In this document: piece by piece, positions 28,227 to 36,454 of the stretch
Layout of the letters: every line of letters starts with the position of its first letter
Numbering within the stretch: position 1 is the stretch's first letter
Source of the DNA: Halomonas sp. DQ26W
GTDB lineage: Bacteria > Pseudomonadota > Gammaproteobacteria > Pseudomonadales > Halomonadaceae
NCBI RefSeq assembly: GCF_003339685.1
Contig: NZ_QPKI01000019.1
Span: 1-64,000 of the forward strand
DNA: 64,000 bases
Direction: 5' to 3'
Position numbers and translations under genes: made by a program
Notes under the pieces: model-generated
The model's input: only the letters and a program-made list of their open reading frames with translations
Database searches by the model: none
What the model was told of the DNA's origin: nothing

Positions 28227-29225
28227 TCAGCCGGCATTGAGGCCACGCGCGCCGTAGCGCACGGTCAGCTGCTGCTCCAGAAAGTGATCGAAGGAGAGCT
28301 TCAGCCACATTCCCGGCCAGTGGTACTGGGCGTGCCCGTCCCGGGGCCGGTACACCGCGGTATAGACCGTACCCAGGCCGCGCCGATAGTCGTGTCGAAA
28401 CAGCGGCGGCGAGAAGAAGGCCGAGACCAGGCGCTCCTCTGTAGTGCTCTCGTCGTCCACCAGGATCGACAACTGCCGCTCGCGGATCAGGGTCTCGGAG
28501 GCCAGGGCATGGGCATACCACTCGATCTTCTTCTGGTGGTTGGTGGCCACCGGTATGCGACGAATGCTGGCACGCTGGTCCGGGGCAATCATCGCCGTGA
28601 CATAGCGACCGGCGGCATCGGCCACCGTGATGTTGTAGGCCATATGCGTCGGCACCCTGGCCAGCACGGCCGCAGCCTCGGGCACCGTATCGCAGAACTC
28701 CAGGATATAGCGCAAGATGATCGGCGCACCGAAGCCCTCCCCCACCGTCCTGCGACCGCCGAAGGCAAGCGATACCGCCAGGCCCCTGTCGTTGATGCCA
28801 TCGAGCACTCCCCAGAGGCAGTCGGACATGGCGATCACGCCGCGGCCGTTCCAGTTGGTGTAGAGAACAGTCCCTTCGCACAGCTCTGGCGGGTAGTCGT
28901 AGTTGCGCGCCAGCACGGTAACGTCGCTTCGTGCCAGCACCGCCTGGGAGCAGCCGGTAATATAGGGCGGCGGCCGATAGAGGCTCAGCAGTCGCGCAGC
29001 CAGGTCCCCGCCGCCGGCCAGAGCGCAGAGGGTCCGGTAGGTACCCAGCAGTTCCGGCATGTGCTGGCGCAAAGCGTTATAGCAGGCCAGATAGGCCGGA
29101 CGCTCTCGCTCGCCCTCGGCCAGGTACCACTGCTCATAGGCCGGCCAGTGGTAGTCGAACAGCGACTGCCACTTGGCGCCCGGGCTCTCCTCGCGGACGG
29201 TGCGGAAAATCAGCGTCTTCTCCAT
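28227..29225 (-). CDS. C45-family autoproteolytic acyltransferase/hydrolase
   Basis: This 332-residue protein of the peptidase C45 (acyl-CoA:6-aminopenicillanate acyltransferase-like) Ntn-hydrolase family would self-cleave before Cys92 in PYITGCSQAVLARS. That leaves a 91-residue propeptide and exposes the N-terminal nucleophile. NYDYPPELCEGTVLYTNW and GINDRGLAVSLAFGGRRTVGEGFGAP are the usual substrate-pocket segments, and VATNHQ is also family-like. It lies 65 bp before the decarboxylase and 44 bp after the ATP-grasp gene. The family forms or cleaves amide bonds to amines. GTG at 29264 is an alternative start. Confidence 0.8.
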   Translation of the reverse strand: MEKTLIFRTVREESPGAKWQSLFDYHWPAYEQWYLAEGERERPAYLACYNALRQHMPELLGTYRTLCALAGGGDLAARLLSLYRPPPYITGCSQAVLARSDVTVLARNYDYPPELCEGTVLYTNWNGRGVIAMSDCLWGVLDGINDRGLAVSLAFGGRRTVGEGFGAPIILRYILEFCDTVPEAAAVLARVPTHMAYNITVADAAGRYVTAMIAPDQRASIRRIPVATNHQKKIEWYAHALASETLIRERQLSILVDDESTTEERLVSAFFSPPLFRHDYRRGLGTVYTAVYRPRDGHAQYHWPGMWLKLSFDHFLEQQLTVRYGARGLNAG

Positions 29226-29269
29226 ATCAGGCATCCGCGCCACCGCAGGGTGGCGCCGCTTCACTCCGC

Positions 29270-30868
29270 TCAGAGAATCTTGAAGTTGCCGCCACCGACG
29301 GCATGGCTGACGGCCACCTCCTCCACCACCGGGTCCTGCAACGACTGGCCGGCATATTGACCGCGGATGCCCGCGATCCAGGCGTGGGCGCGTTCGGTGA
29401 GCTGGAAATCGTCATCCATCAGGCGGCCCCGGGTGATCAGAATGCCGAGATCGGCCCCCTCATAGCGGAAGTCGCCGGCACCGCTGATGCGTAGGAAGAA
29501 GGCCTCCCTGTCATTCTCGGCGGCATGGGGATGATAGCTGTAGTGATCGTAGGCAATGCTGTTGTCGTCATGCATTCGCCATACGCCGGTGTGCGGAGCC
29601 TGGGTGAGCAGGTCGACGCTCTCGTCGGTGTGCTTGATCACCAGTTGGCTCCAGCTGTCCACGCTGTCGGGGTGAGACCAGCGCTCGTTGATCTCTTCGA
29701 TGTCGAGATCGAAGTCGAGATCCGAGAACTCCAGCAGGTGGAAGAGGAACAGCGGGATATCGGAGTGGGCGAAGGCGGCCACGTTGGTCAGGGAGCTGGC
29801 CCCGGTCACTCGTGGGTTGAGTTCGCCGAGATAGACCTCGCCATTGTCCATGTCGATCAGGAAATCGAGTTCAAAATAGCCGCGATAGCCCTCTTCGCGC
29901 AGCGCCTCGCCAAACTTGAACGTGTACTCACGAGCCTTGTCACGCACTTCCTGACTGAAGGCTCCGGCAAACATCTCGTTACCGCACCAGCCGCCCTTGT
30001 AGGGGGTCAACGTCTTGAAGCCCACCAGCTCGGTCATCAGCGGCCCCACCACAGTGCCACAGCGGGTGGCACAGGCCTCGATGGCCGAGCCACGGCAGTT
30101 GATGCGCTTCATGATCTTGACCTCGGGCTCGGCCTCGATCTCCTCGGCATGCTTGTAGTAATCGTCCTCGCTGGCAATGAAGAAGGTGGTGTGGCCCGAA
30201 TCACCGAAGGCGGTTTGCACCACCAGATCATTGCCCAGCTCCTGGCTTACCTCGCATAACTCCTGGTAGCTGCCGACCTTGGCCAGCACATTGGGCACAC
30301 TTGGCACCCCGGCCTTGTTGCCGATCCGCACCGTCTCGATCTTGTTGTCCATGCGCTGCCGAAGCGCCGCGGGAGGAAAGGCGACTCTCAGCCCCAGCTG
30401 ATTGCAGACTTCCTCGGTATGTTCGTCGAACATCAGGAAAGCGGCCACACCGGCACGCTCTCCATCAGCGCGCGAACCGATGAAGTCGATCACCTCCTTG
30501 TGTTCGAGCAGGTAGTTATTGATGTCCTCGATGCTCTCGAAGTCCCGGGGGAACTTCTCCTTGGGCACAAAGACATTGCGCTGCTGGCCGTCGAAGCAGT
30601 TGATGTAATTGATATGGCGGAAGCTTCCTACCCAGTCGCCGATCCCAAGTAGATTGAAGTTGGTGGCGGAGATAAAGTAGATCGGCTCCTTGTTGCTGAG
30701 AAAATGGCGGCGAACGTCGGCAATTGTTGTTATCTTGCGCATATTTGTCGCTCCATCAGTAGGGGAACCCGCCTCCTGGGTGGGTCCGGTAGACAGCGGC
30801 GGTGTGAGGCCCTCCGCCGGAGACTGGCCGAACAAACGGCGCAGCCCACGAATCAGACGCTCCAGCAT
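29270..30868 (-). CDS. ATP-grasp ligase (biotin-carboxylase-like fold)
   Basis: This protein of 532 residues (490 if the ATG at 30742, MRKITTIADV, is used) has a central ATP-grasp domain. The lid and nucleotide region is LVVQTAFGDSGHTTFFIASED, and the metal-binding strand pair is GYFELDFLIDMDNGEVYLGELNPRVTGASS, with the Glu and Asn that hold Mg2+. ATP-grasp enzymes of this kind join a carboxylate to an amine through an acyl phosphate. No biotin or carboxyltransferase partner is present, so a carboxylase role is unlikely. It is flanked by a nitrilase (38 bp) and a C45 protein (44 bp), pointing to amide chemistry. Both starts have plausible GGAG sites. Confidence 0.82.
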   Translation of the reverse strand: MLERLIRGLRRLFGQSPAEGLTPPLSTGPTQEAGSPTDGATNMRKITTIADVRRHFLSNKEPIYFISATNFNLLGIGDWVGSFRHINYINCFDGQQRNVFVPKEKFPRDFESIEDINNYLLEHKEVIDFIGSRADGERAGVAAFLMFDEHTEEVCNQLGLRVAFPPAALRQRMDNKIETVRIGNKAGVPSVPNVLAKVGSYQELCEVSQELGNDLVVQTAFGDSGHTTFFIASEDDYYKHAEEIEAEPEVKIMKRINCRGSAIEACATRCGTVVGPLMTELVGFKTLTPYKGGWCGNEMFAGAFSQEVRDKAREYTFKFGEALREEGYRGYFELDFLIDMDNGEVYLGELNPRVTGASSLTNVAAFAHSDIPLFLFHLLEFSDLDFDLDIEEINERWSHPDSVDSWSQLVIKHTDESVDLLTQAPHTGVWRMHDDNSIAYDHYSYHPHAAENDREAFFLRISGAGDFRYEGADLGILITRGRLMDDDFQLTERAHAWIAGIRGQYAGQSLQDPVVEEVAVSHAVGGGNFKIL

Positions 30869-30906
30869 GGCACTCTCCAGTCGTACTTGATGCCATTGTA
30901 GGCGGC

Positions 30907-31776
30907 TCAGTACTCCTCGATGTCGGCTCGCAGAGGCTTGGCCAACGGGCCCAGGGTATCCAGAAACGCCGCGGAGCCGTTCTCGCTGCGGTACACCGAG
31001 AAGTCGACGCGACGGTCGCGGAAGCTTTTCAACGGCTGGCCAAGGCCGCGCAGGCCGGTTTCGCGCTCGCGGCGCACCCGGTTCATATCCACTTCGATGG
31101 GCATGACCTCCTCGCCGGTGCCGGCCTGGTGAATGACGTCACCGGAGGGGCCCACCACGATGGAACGACCGTTACCGAGGGCGCCGGCGCCGTTGATATC
31201 GAAGAAGTAACACTGGTTGACCGCTGCATTGGTCCGCGCAATGGACAGCTCGATATCGCGGTCGATGGTATCGGTCATGGTGGGATGAAGGATCACCTCC
31301 GCCCCCATGGCCGCGAGGGTGCGGGTGGTCTCGGGGAACCACATGTCGTAACAGATCGACACCCCGAAGCGACCCACGTTGGGCACATCGAAGGTCACGA
31401 ACTCGCTGCCGCTCTCCACGCCCGCCTCGTAGGGGAGGAAGGGGAACTGCTTGCGATAGCGGGCCACGACATGGCCATGTGGATCGATCACCGACAGGGT
31501 GTTGTAGACGCTCTCGCCGACCCGTTCGAACATGGAGCCGGGAATCAACCAGATGCGGTGCTGCTCGGCTAGCTGGCAGAACATCGCCTCGGCGGCGCTG
31601 GGCATCGGCTGGGCATGGTGCGGTGACGCCCCCAGGGGCATCAGCTCACTGAACAGCACCATCTGGACCTGGGGGAAGCGGCTCATCAACACGTCGACAC
31701 GGTGTCGCATCGCTTCGGTATTGTCGCCGTGGTGCAGCGCATGCATCTGCACGCCGGCAATGGTGAAATAGGACAT
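30907..31776 (-). CDS. Carbon-nitrogen hydrolase (nitrilase superfamily)
   Basis: This 289-residue cytoplasmic amidase carries the full catalytic triad: Glu in LFSELMPLG, Lys in ARYRKQFPFLPYE and Cys in FGVSICYDMWFPETTRTL, followed by GAEVILHPTMT. The superfamily cleaves amides, N-carbamoyl amines or nitriles, or transfers acyl groups. It is the first gene of the four-gene block, 187 bp after doeX, which leaves room for its own promoter. The start at 31776 (MSYFTIAGVQMHAL) is chosen over 31809 because GGAG lies upstream and family members begin this way. The substrate is unknown. Confidence 0.85.
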   Translation of the reverse strand: MSYFTIAGVQMHALHHGDNTEAMRHRVDVLMSRFPQVQMVLFSELMPLGASPHHAQPMPSAAEAMFCQLAEQHRIWLIPGSMFERVGESVYNTLSVIDPHGHVVARYRKQFPFLPYEAGVESGSEFVTFDVPNVGRFGVSICYDMWFPETTRTLAAMGAEVILHPTMTDTIDRDIELSIARTNAAVNQCYFFDINGAGALGNGRSIVVGPSGDVIHQAGTGEEVMPIEVDMNRVRRERETGLRGLGQPLKSFRDRRVDFSVYRSENGSAAFLDTLGPLAKPLRADIEEY

Positions 31777-31963
31777 CGTCGCTCGTCTCCGTAGGCGATC
31801 TCGGTACATCCGGGGCGCTGTCTTGTGCGGTCAACGTCATCAAGGAAGCGTCAGCGGGATCGCCCGGCACAGGTGAGCAAAGGCTCGCCTCAAGCTTAAG
31901 CCAAATCCATCAACATGTAATCAACGATGCTTTCTCATGTGTCGCCGTAGCCCTGCTCATGAT
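31777..31963. other. Gap between doeX and the nitrilase gene
   Basis: This 187-bp gap is AT-richer than its surroundings near 31895-31945 on the minus-strand side. It contains TTGATTACATG and TTGATGGATTTGGCTTAAGC, which could hold a promoter for the nitrilase-led block. No strong match to a sigma-54 site or terminator is seen. Confidence 0.3.
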
Positions 31964-32437
31964 TCAAGCCAGGCCGTCGGGAAGCGCGTGGGCGCTCTTC
32001 TGCTTGACGCTCTTGGTGACGATATAGGTGAAGTAGCGCTCGATGCCGGTCTCGGAGGTCAGCCAGGCATCGATCAAACGCTGATAGGCATCGACGGACT
32101 CGGCTTCCACCTTCATCAGGTAGTCCACCCCGCCTCCCACCGCCACGCATTCGGTCACCTCCGGTGTGGCGTGGACCAGTGCCTCGAAGCGGGCGAAGCT
32201 GGCCGCGTTGTGCTGCTTCAGCTCGATCTGAACCCAGACCGGCGTGCGGCGCACCAGAGCCTCGGGATTGATGCGCGCACTGTAGCCTTCGATGATGCCG
32301 GCCTTCTCCAGGCGACGAACGCGCTCCCAGCAGGGGCTGACCGAGAGGTTGATCGCCTCGGCCAGCTTCGACTTGGTGATGCGCCCATCCCGGGAGAGTA
32401 TCTCGAGGATCTTCAGATCGTAGCGATCGAGCTTCAT
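31964..32437 (-). CDS. doeX: Lrp/AsnC-family regulator DoeX
   Basis: This 157-residue Lrp/AsnC regulator has an N-terminal winged helix (DRYDLKILEILSRDGRITKSKLAEAINLSVSPCWERVRRLEKAGIIEGY, residues 3-52, given only in outline: LKILEILSRDGRITKSK then SVSPCWERVRRLEKAG) and a C-terminal RAM effector domain (TECVAVGGGVDYLMKVEAES). DoeX is the known third gene of the Halomonas elongata doeABX operon and binds DNA in the ectoine region. Its ATG overlaps the doeB stop by one base (TGATG), so the two are coupled. A longer upstream open frame lies inside doeB and is rejected. Confidence 0.88.
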   Translation of the reverse strand: MKLDRYDLKILEILSRDGRITKSKLAEAINLSVSPCWERVRRLEKAGIIEGYSARINPEALVRRTPVWVQIELKQHNAASFARFEALVHATPEVTECVAVGGGVDYLMKVEAESVDAYQRLIDAWLTSETGIERYFTYIVTKSVKQKSAHALPDGLA

Positions 32438-33450
32438 CACCCCAGCGACTCCACGACTTCGGCAATCACGGCAATGGTATCGCCCATGTTGACCTGGGCA
32501 GGAAAGCGTCGGGCCGCGAGCACGCCGCTGCGGCCGGCGCGATACTCTACCGGTGGCGTGCCGCTGCGGGTCAGGTCGTAGACCCGAGCGATCACATCTC
32601 CCTTCCGGACCACGTCGCCCAGCATCAGGGTCAGCTCGAGCAGCCCCGAGTGCTCGCTCTGCACATAGCAGCTGGCATCCGGCATATCGAGATAGATCTG
32701 CGGCTCGGCAGGCAGTTCCACCTCGCCCCGCATGAGACCGAAGTGGATCAGGAAGTTGCGAATTCCGCGCTCGGTGATGGCCAGGCTTTGCGGCGTCGAG
32801 GTACCGCCGCCGCCCAGCTCGGTGGCCACGAATATCTTGCCCTGCTCCTCTACCACGGTGTCGAACAGCGAGGCGGCATCGAGCTCGAACATCATCATGG
32901 CGTAGGGTGCGCCCAGGGCCTTGGCTCCCTCGAGGGCCTGGCGCTGCTGCTCGGGATTCTCCAGCACATGGGAAGCGCCGAAGGGAATGATGTCCAAGGT
33001 GCGCCCGCCGGAGTGGAGATCGAGCACCACGTCGCACATCGGCACCATCACTCGGGTGAAGTAGTCGGCGATCTTCTCGGTCACGCTGCCGTTGGGGTCG
33101 CCGGGAAAGCTGCGATTGAGGTTGCCGCCGTCCAGCCCCGAGGTGCGCTTGCCGGCCATCACCGCCGGGGTGTTCATGCAGGGCACGATGATGACCCGGC
33201 CGCTGACGTCCTCGGCGCGCAGGGTGCTCGACAGCTTGAGCAGCGAGGTAATGCCCTCGTACTCATCGCCGTGGTTGCCGCCTGTCAGCAGGGCCGTGGG
33301 ACCCTCACCGTTCCTGACCACGGTCACCGGGATCATCACCGCACCCCAGGCGGACTCGTCCACGGAGATAGGCAGCTTGAGGAAGCCGTGCTGGACGCCG
33401 TCGGCATCGAAGTCGACGGTGGCACTGATCGGGCTAGGGCGCTTGGTCAT
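32437..33450 (-). CDS. doeB: N-acetyl-diaminobutyrate deacetylase DoeB
   Basis: This 337-residue zinc hydrolase of the succinylglutamate desuccinylase/aspartoacylase (M14-like) family deacetylates N-alpha-acetyl-L-2,4-diaminobutyrate to diaminobutyrate, the second step of ectoine breakdown. Zinc ligands are His and Glu in LLTGGNHGDEYEGITSL and a His in VVLDLHSGGRTLD. NLNRSFPG is the substrate-binding arginine region. The C-terminal beta domain (HSGLLELTLMLGDVVRKGDVIARVYDL) is typical. The start has AAGGAG before ATG. It lies 176 bp after doeA and overlaps doeX. Confidence 0.9.
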   Translation of the reverse strand: MTKRPSPISATVDFDADGVQHGFLKLPISVDESAWGAVMIPVTVVRNGEGPTALLTGGNHGDEYEGITSLLKLSSTLRAEDVSGRVIIVPCMNTPAVMAGKRTSGLDGGNLNRSFPGDPNGSVTEKIADYFTRVMVPMCDVVLDLHSGGRTLDIIPFGASHVLENPEQQRQALEGAKALGAPYAMMMFELDAASLFDTVVEEQGKIFVATELGGGGTSTPQSLAITERGIRNFLIHFGLMRGEVELPAEPQIYLDMPDASCYVQSEHSGLLELTLMLGDVVRKGDVIARVYDLTRSGTPPVEYRAGRSGVLAARRFPAQVNMGDTIAVIAEVVESLG

Positions 33451-33626
33451 TGTCTGAAACTCCTTGTTCTATCATAGCGGGCAGCCGCTTGGGGCTATCC
33501 CGGCGATAGGCCTTCAGGGAGGCGCTGTGAACCCATCCATGGGCGCTACCTCGGCCATCCCTGGCCTCGGACCTCCCTTCCGGCCCACCCCCGGCGCCCC
33601 TCGCTGTGGCCGGTTGTCGCTGGCAC

Positions 33627-34826
33627 TCAGCGCACAAACAGCTGGCGGGGGAAGTTCGCCAACGCTTCGCAGCCTGTCTCGGTGATCAGAATGCTCTCGG
33701 TGATCTCCAGGCCCCACTCGTCCTGCCACAGGCCAGGCATGAAGTGGAAGGTCATGCCCGGCTGCAAGATGGTCTCGTCGGAGGGGCGCAGGCTCATGGT
33801 GCGCTCACCCCAGTCGGGTGGATAGGAGATACCGATAGGATAGCCGCAGCGCGCGCCACCCCGGTCAAAGCCGTACTTGTCCATTGCCGCCCCCAGCGCC
33901 ATGGCGATATCGGCGGTACGATTGCCGGGCTTTGCCACGGCCAGGCCGCGCTCGATGCCCTCCAGCAGCGCCGATTCGGCACGGATGAAATCCTGGGGCG
34001 GCCGCCCCAGGAACACGGTGCGCGACAGCGGCGCATGGTAACGCTTGAACACACCGGCAATCTCGAAGAACGTGCCTTCGCCTTCGCGAAATGGCGTGTC
34101 GTCCCAGGTCAGGTGAGGCGCTGCCGCATCCTTGCCGGTGGGCAGCATGGGCACGATGGCGGGATAGTCGCCACCAAAGACCTTACCGTTATCATCCACC
34201 CAACCCTCGATACCGACCCGGTAGATCTCGGAAACCAATTTGCTTTTGGGCAGGCCGGGCTCGATCACTTCGAGGATACGCGTATGCATGCCCTCGACGA
34301 TCTTGCCGGCGATGCGCATGTAGGCGATTTCCTGGGGCGACTTGATCGCCCGGCACCAGTTGACCAGCGCATTGGCATCCAGGAAGCGGGCATGGGGCAG
34401 TTCGCGCAGCAGGGACTGGTAGGCCTTGGCGGAGAAGTAGTAGTTGTCCATTTCCATGCCCACCACCCCCTGGTGCCAGCCGCGATCGGGCATGATCGAC
34501 TGGGCCAGGTAGTCCATGGGGTGCATGTCCGGGTTCTGCACGTAGTAATCGGGATAGTAGGTGATATTGTCCGGGTCGATCCAGCAGGTCCGCAACGCGC
34601 CATTGGCGTCCATGCGACGGCCATACCAGACCGGCTCGCCTTCCAGCCCCACCAGCACGCACTGATGCACATAGAAGGACCAGCCATCATAGCCAGTCAA
34701 CCAGGCCATGTTGGAGGGGTCGCTGATGATGAGCACGTCGATGCCTCGGCTCGCCATCTCGGCACGCACCTTCCACAGTCGGCTGGCATATTCCTGACGA
34801 GTGAAGGGCAGGGAGACCTCATTCAT
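33627..34826 (-). CDS. doeA: Ectoine hydrolase DoeA (M24 family)
   Basis: This 399-residue cytoplasmic enzyme opens the ectoine ring to N-acetyl-diaminobutyrate, the first step of ectoine catabolism. It has a creatinase-like N-domain (WKVRAEMASRGIDVLIISDPSNMAWLTGYDGWSFYVHQ region) and a C-terminal pita-bread M24 domain (CRAIKSPQEIAYMRIAGKIVEGM; GEGTFFEIAGVFKRYHAPLSRTVFLG; MTFHFMPGLW). Several aminopeptidase metal ligands are replaced, as usual in this branch. The gene leads the minus-strand ectoine run and is divergent from the EnuR-type regulator. The ribosome site is weak. It ends 176 bp before doeB. Confidence 0.92.
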   Translation of the reverse strand: MNEVSLPFTRQEYASRLWKVRAEMASRGIDVLIISDPSNMAWLTGYDGWSFYVHQCVLVGLEGEPVWYGRRMDANGALRTCWIDPDNITYYPDYYVQNPDMHPMDYLAQSIMPDRGWHQGVVGMEMDNYYFSAKAYQSLLRELPHARFLDANALVNWCRAIKSPQEIAYMRIAGKIVEGMHTRILEVIEPGLPKSKLVSEIYRVGIEGWVDDNGKVFGGDYPAIVPMLPTGKDAAAPHLTWDDTPFREGEGTFFEIAGVFKRYHAPLSRTVFLGRPPQDFIRAESALLEGIERGLAVAKPGNRTADIAMALGAAMDKYGFDRGGARCGYPIGISYPPDWGERTMSLRPSDETILQPGMTFHFMPGLWQDEWGLEITESILITETGCEALANFPRQLFVR

Positions 34827-34916
34827 GAAGCGTTCGCCATAGCATCACCAATAACCGGCCGTCTCCATGCAGAGAGGGCCGGACCAGGGGTTATCGGACA
34901 CCGCTCGGGGAATATT

Positions 34917-34952
34917 ATTGTCATGATTTTTCACCGGGAAAATCATGACAAT
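34917..34952. promoter_or_regulatory. Large inverted repeat, candidate EnuR operator
   Basis: ATTGTCATGATTTT and its exact reverse complement flank an 8-base centre (34931-34938), giving a perfect dyad with 14-bp arms. It lies 91 bp before doeA and 70 bp before enuR, in the only AT-rich part of the divergent region. MocR/GabR-type regulators bind repeated sites here in other ectoine users, so EnuR is the natural candidate. Confidence 0.75.
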
Positions 34953-35018
34953 ATCCCGTCAATGTCGCTAAGCTGATACTAGCACCACACCTCTGCTGGC
35001 GGTCAAAGGCTTTATTGC

Positions 35019-35029
35019 ATCATGACAAT
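35019..35029 (+). promoter_or_regulatory. Third operator half-site over the enuR start codon
   Basis: ATCATGACAAT repeats the right arm of the dyad at 34939-34952 exactly, and its ATG is the enuR start codon. Binding here would place the regulator on its own translation start, which suits autorepression. It is in direct orientation with the right arm, 78 bp away. Confidence 0.6.
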
Positions 35030-36428
35030 TGATCTGACTCCTTACTTGACCGACTCCGGCCCCAAGTATCTAGCCATTGCGCGCGCCCTGTCGGAGGCGA
35101 TTCGTCAAGGGGAGCTCACCCCGGGTACCCGTCTGCCGCCCCATCGTCAGCTGGCCGAACATCTCGCCGTCAGCGTTCAGACCGTTTCGCGCGCCTACGC
35201 CCAAGCCGAGAAGATGGGCCTGGTACAGGCTCGGGTCGGCAGCGGCACCTGGGTCAACGCCTTGGATGATGCCCGTGAATCGGCCTATTTGCGAGGCCAT
35301 GAGTCGCGCAATGAAAGCCCTCTCATTGATCTATCTATCGCTCACCCAGTCTGTCCACCCAGGCACCACCTGCGTTTTCGCCAGGCGCTGACTGAACTGG
35401 CGGAACACGCCAACCCCGATGTGATTACCGCGTGCCGGCCGATCGCCGGACTGCCCCATCAGCGCGAGAGGGCCAGCGCCTGGCTGCAGACCCGTCTCGG
35501 TGTACCCGGCGAGGTGGATGACAGGATTCTCTGCAACGGCGCGGCCCATGGCCTGATGCTGGCCATCGCAAGCGTGGTGCAGCACGGCGACCTGGTACTG
35601 ACCGAAGCCCTCACCGACCACGGCCTGATCGCCCTGTCACGCACCCTGGGCTTTCAGCTTCGCGGCGTGGCCATCGACAGTGAAGGCATTATTCCAGAAG
35701 CGCTGGAATCGGCCTGTCATCGTTTCAGACCGAGGGCCGTTTACCTGACCCCCACCCAGCTGAACCCGACTGGCGCAACCATGAGCGAGGCCCGCCGTGA
35801 CGCCGTGGCAGAGGTATTGGCGCGCCATCGAATATGGCTGATCGAAGACGATGTGCATGCCCTGCTCGAGGCCCCTGGCCTGGCCACGCTCACCGCCCGG
35901 ATTCCTCATCTCGGCTTTCATGTCACCAGCATGACCAAGATCACCGTACCGGGGTTGCGTGCAGGCTACTTGACCGTGCCCCGCGGTCAACTGCACCACG
36001 TTCTGCCGCGGATGCGGGCCACCACCTGGATGGCTACCCCCCTGATCTTCGAGCTCGCCGACCGGTGGATTGCTAATGGCAGCATCGAGGCCATGGCCGC
36101 CGAGCAGCGCGAGCTACTGGGTGAGCGCCAGAAGCTCGCCGCACGCCTGCTCGGCCATCACTCCCTCACCTCCCGCCCCACCAGCCTGCATGTCTGGTTG
36201 ACACTGCCCGCTGCCTGGCGGGCCGAGGAGTTGCAGCAACAGGCCGAACAGGAGGGCCTGGCCATTACCACCGCGGTACCGTTCATGGTGGAGCAGACGC
36301 CGCCTCCGCGCCGCATTCGCGTAAGCCTAGGGGCCGAGCAGGATCTAAAGCGACTGGAGGAGGGACTGGAACGCTTGGTGATCTTGCTCGACGAGTCGCC
36401 CCCGCCCATGATGCAGGTCATCTACTGA
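35022..36428 (+). CDS. enuR: MocR/GabR-type ectoine regulator EnuR
   Basis: This 468-residue regulator has an N-terminal GntR winged helix (PGTRLPPHRQLAEHLAVSVQTVSRAYAQAEKMGLV region, residues 34-68) fused to an aminotransferase-fold effector domain. The PLP-binding Lys is Lys306 in SMTKITVPGLRAGYL, and IWLIEDDVHALLEAPG supplies the cofactor Asp. Known EnuR proteins repress ectoine-use genes and release DNA when acetyl-diaminobutyrate or diaminobutyrate meets PLP. It lies divergent from doeA and shares the operator region. A 2-hydroxyacid reductase gene follows 26 bp later. Confidence 0.88.
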   Translation: MTIDLTPYLTDSGPKYLAIARALSEAIRQGELTPGTRLPPHRQLAEHLAVSVQTVSRAYAQAEKMGLVQARVGSGTWVNALDDARESAYLRGHESRNESPLIDLSIAHPVCPPRHHLRFRQALTELAEHANPDVITACRPIAGLPHQRERASAWLQTRLGVPGEVDDRILCNGAAHGLMLAIASVVQHGDLVLTEALTDHGLIALSRTLGFQLRGVAIDSEGIIPEALESACHRFRPRAVYLTPTQLNPTGATMSEARRDAVAEVLARHRIWLIEDDVHALLEAPGLATLTARIPHLGFHVTSMTKITVPGLRAGYLTVPRGQLHHVLPRMRATTWMATPLIFELADRWIANGSIEAMAAEQRELLGERQKLAARLLGHHSLTSRPTSLHVWLTLPAAWRAEELQQQAEQEGLAITTAVPFMVEQTPPPRRIRVSLGAEQDLKRLEEGLERLVILLDESPPPMMQVIY

Positions 36429-36454
36429 ATTTCATGACGTCGGAGGGAGACCCC

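Noticed and set aside
29270-30868. Calling the ATP-grasp protein a biotin carboxylase
   Set aside because: No biotin carrier or carboxyltransferase gene is present and the neighbours point to amide chemistry.
31895-31945. Sigma-54 promoter before the nitrilase gene
   Set aside because: TTGGCTTAAGCTTGAG has the TGGC element but not the matching TTGC at the required spacing.
31964-33037. 357-codon frame ending in DoeX
   Set aside because: Only the last 157 codons are Lrp-like. The rest overlaps doeB in another frame, so the ATG at 32437 is the start.
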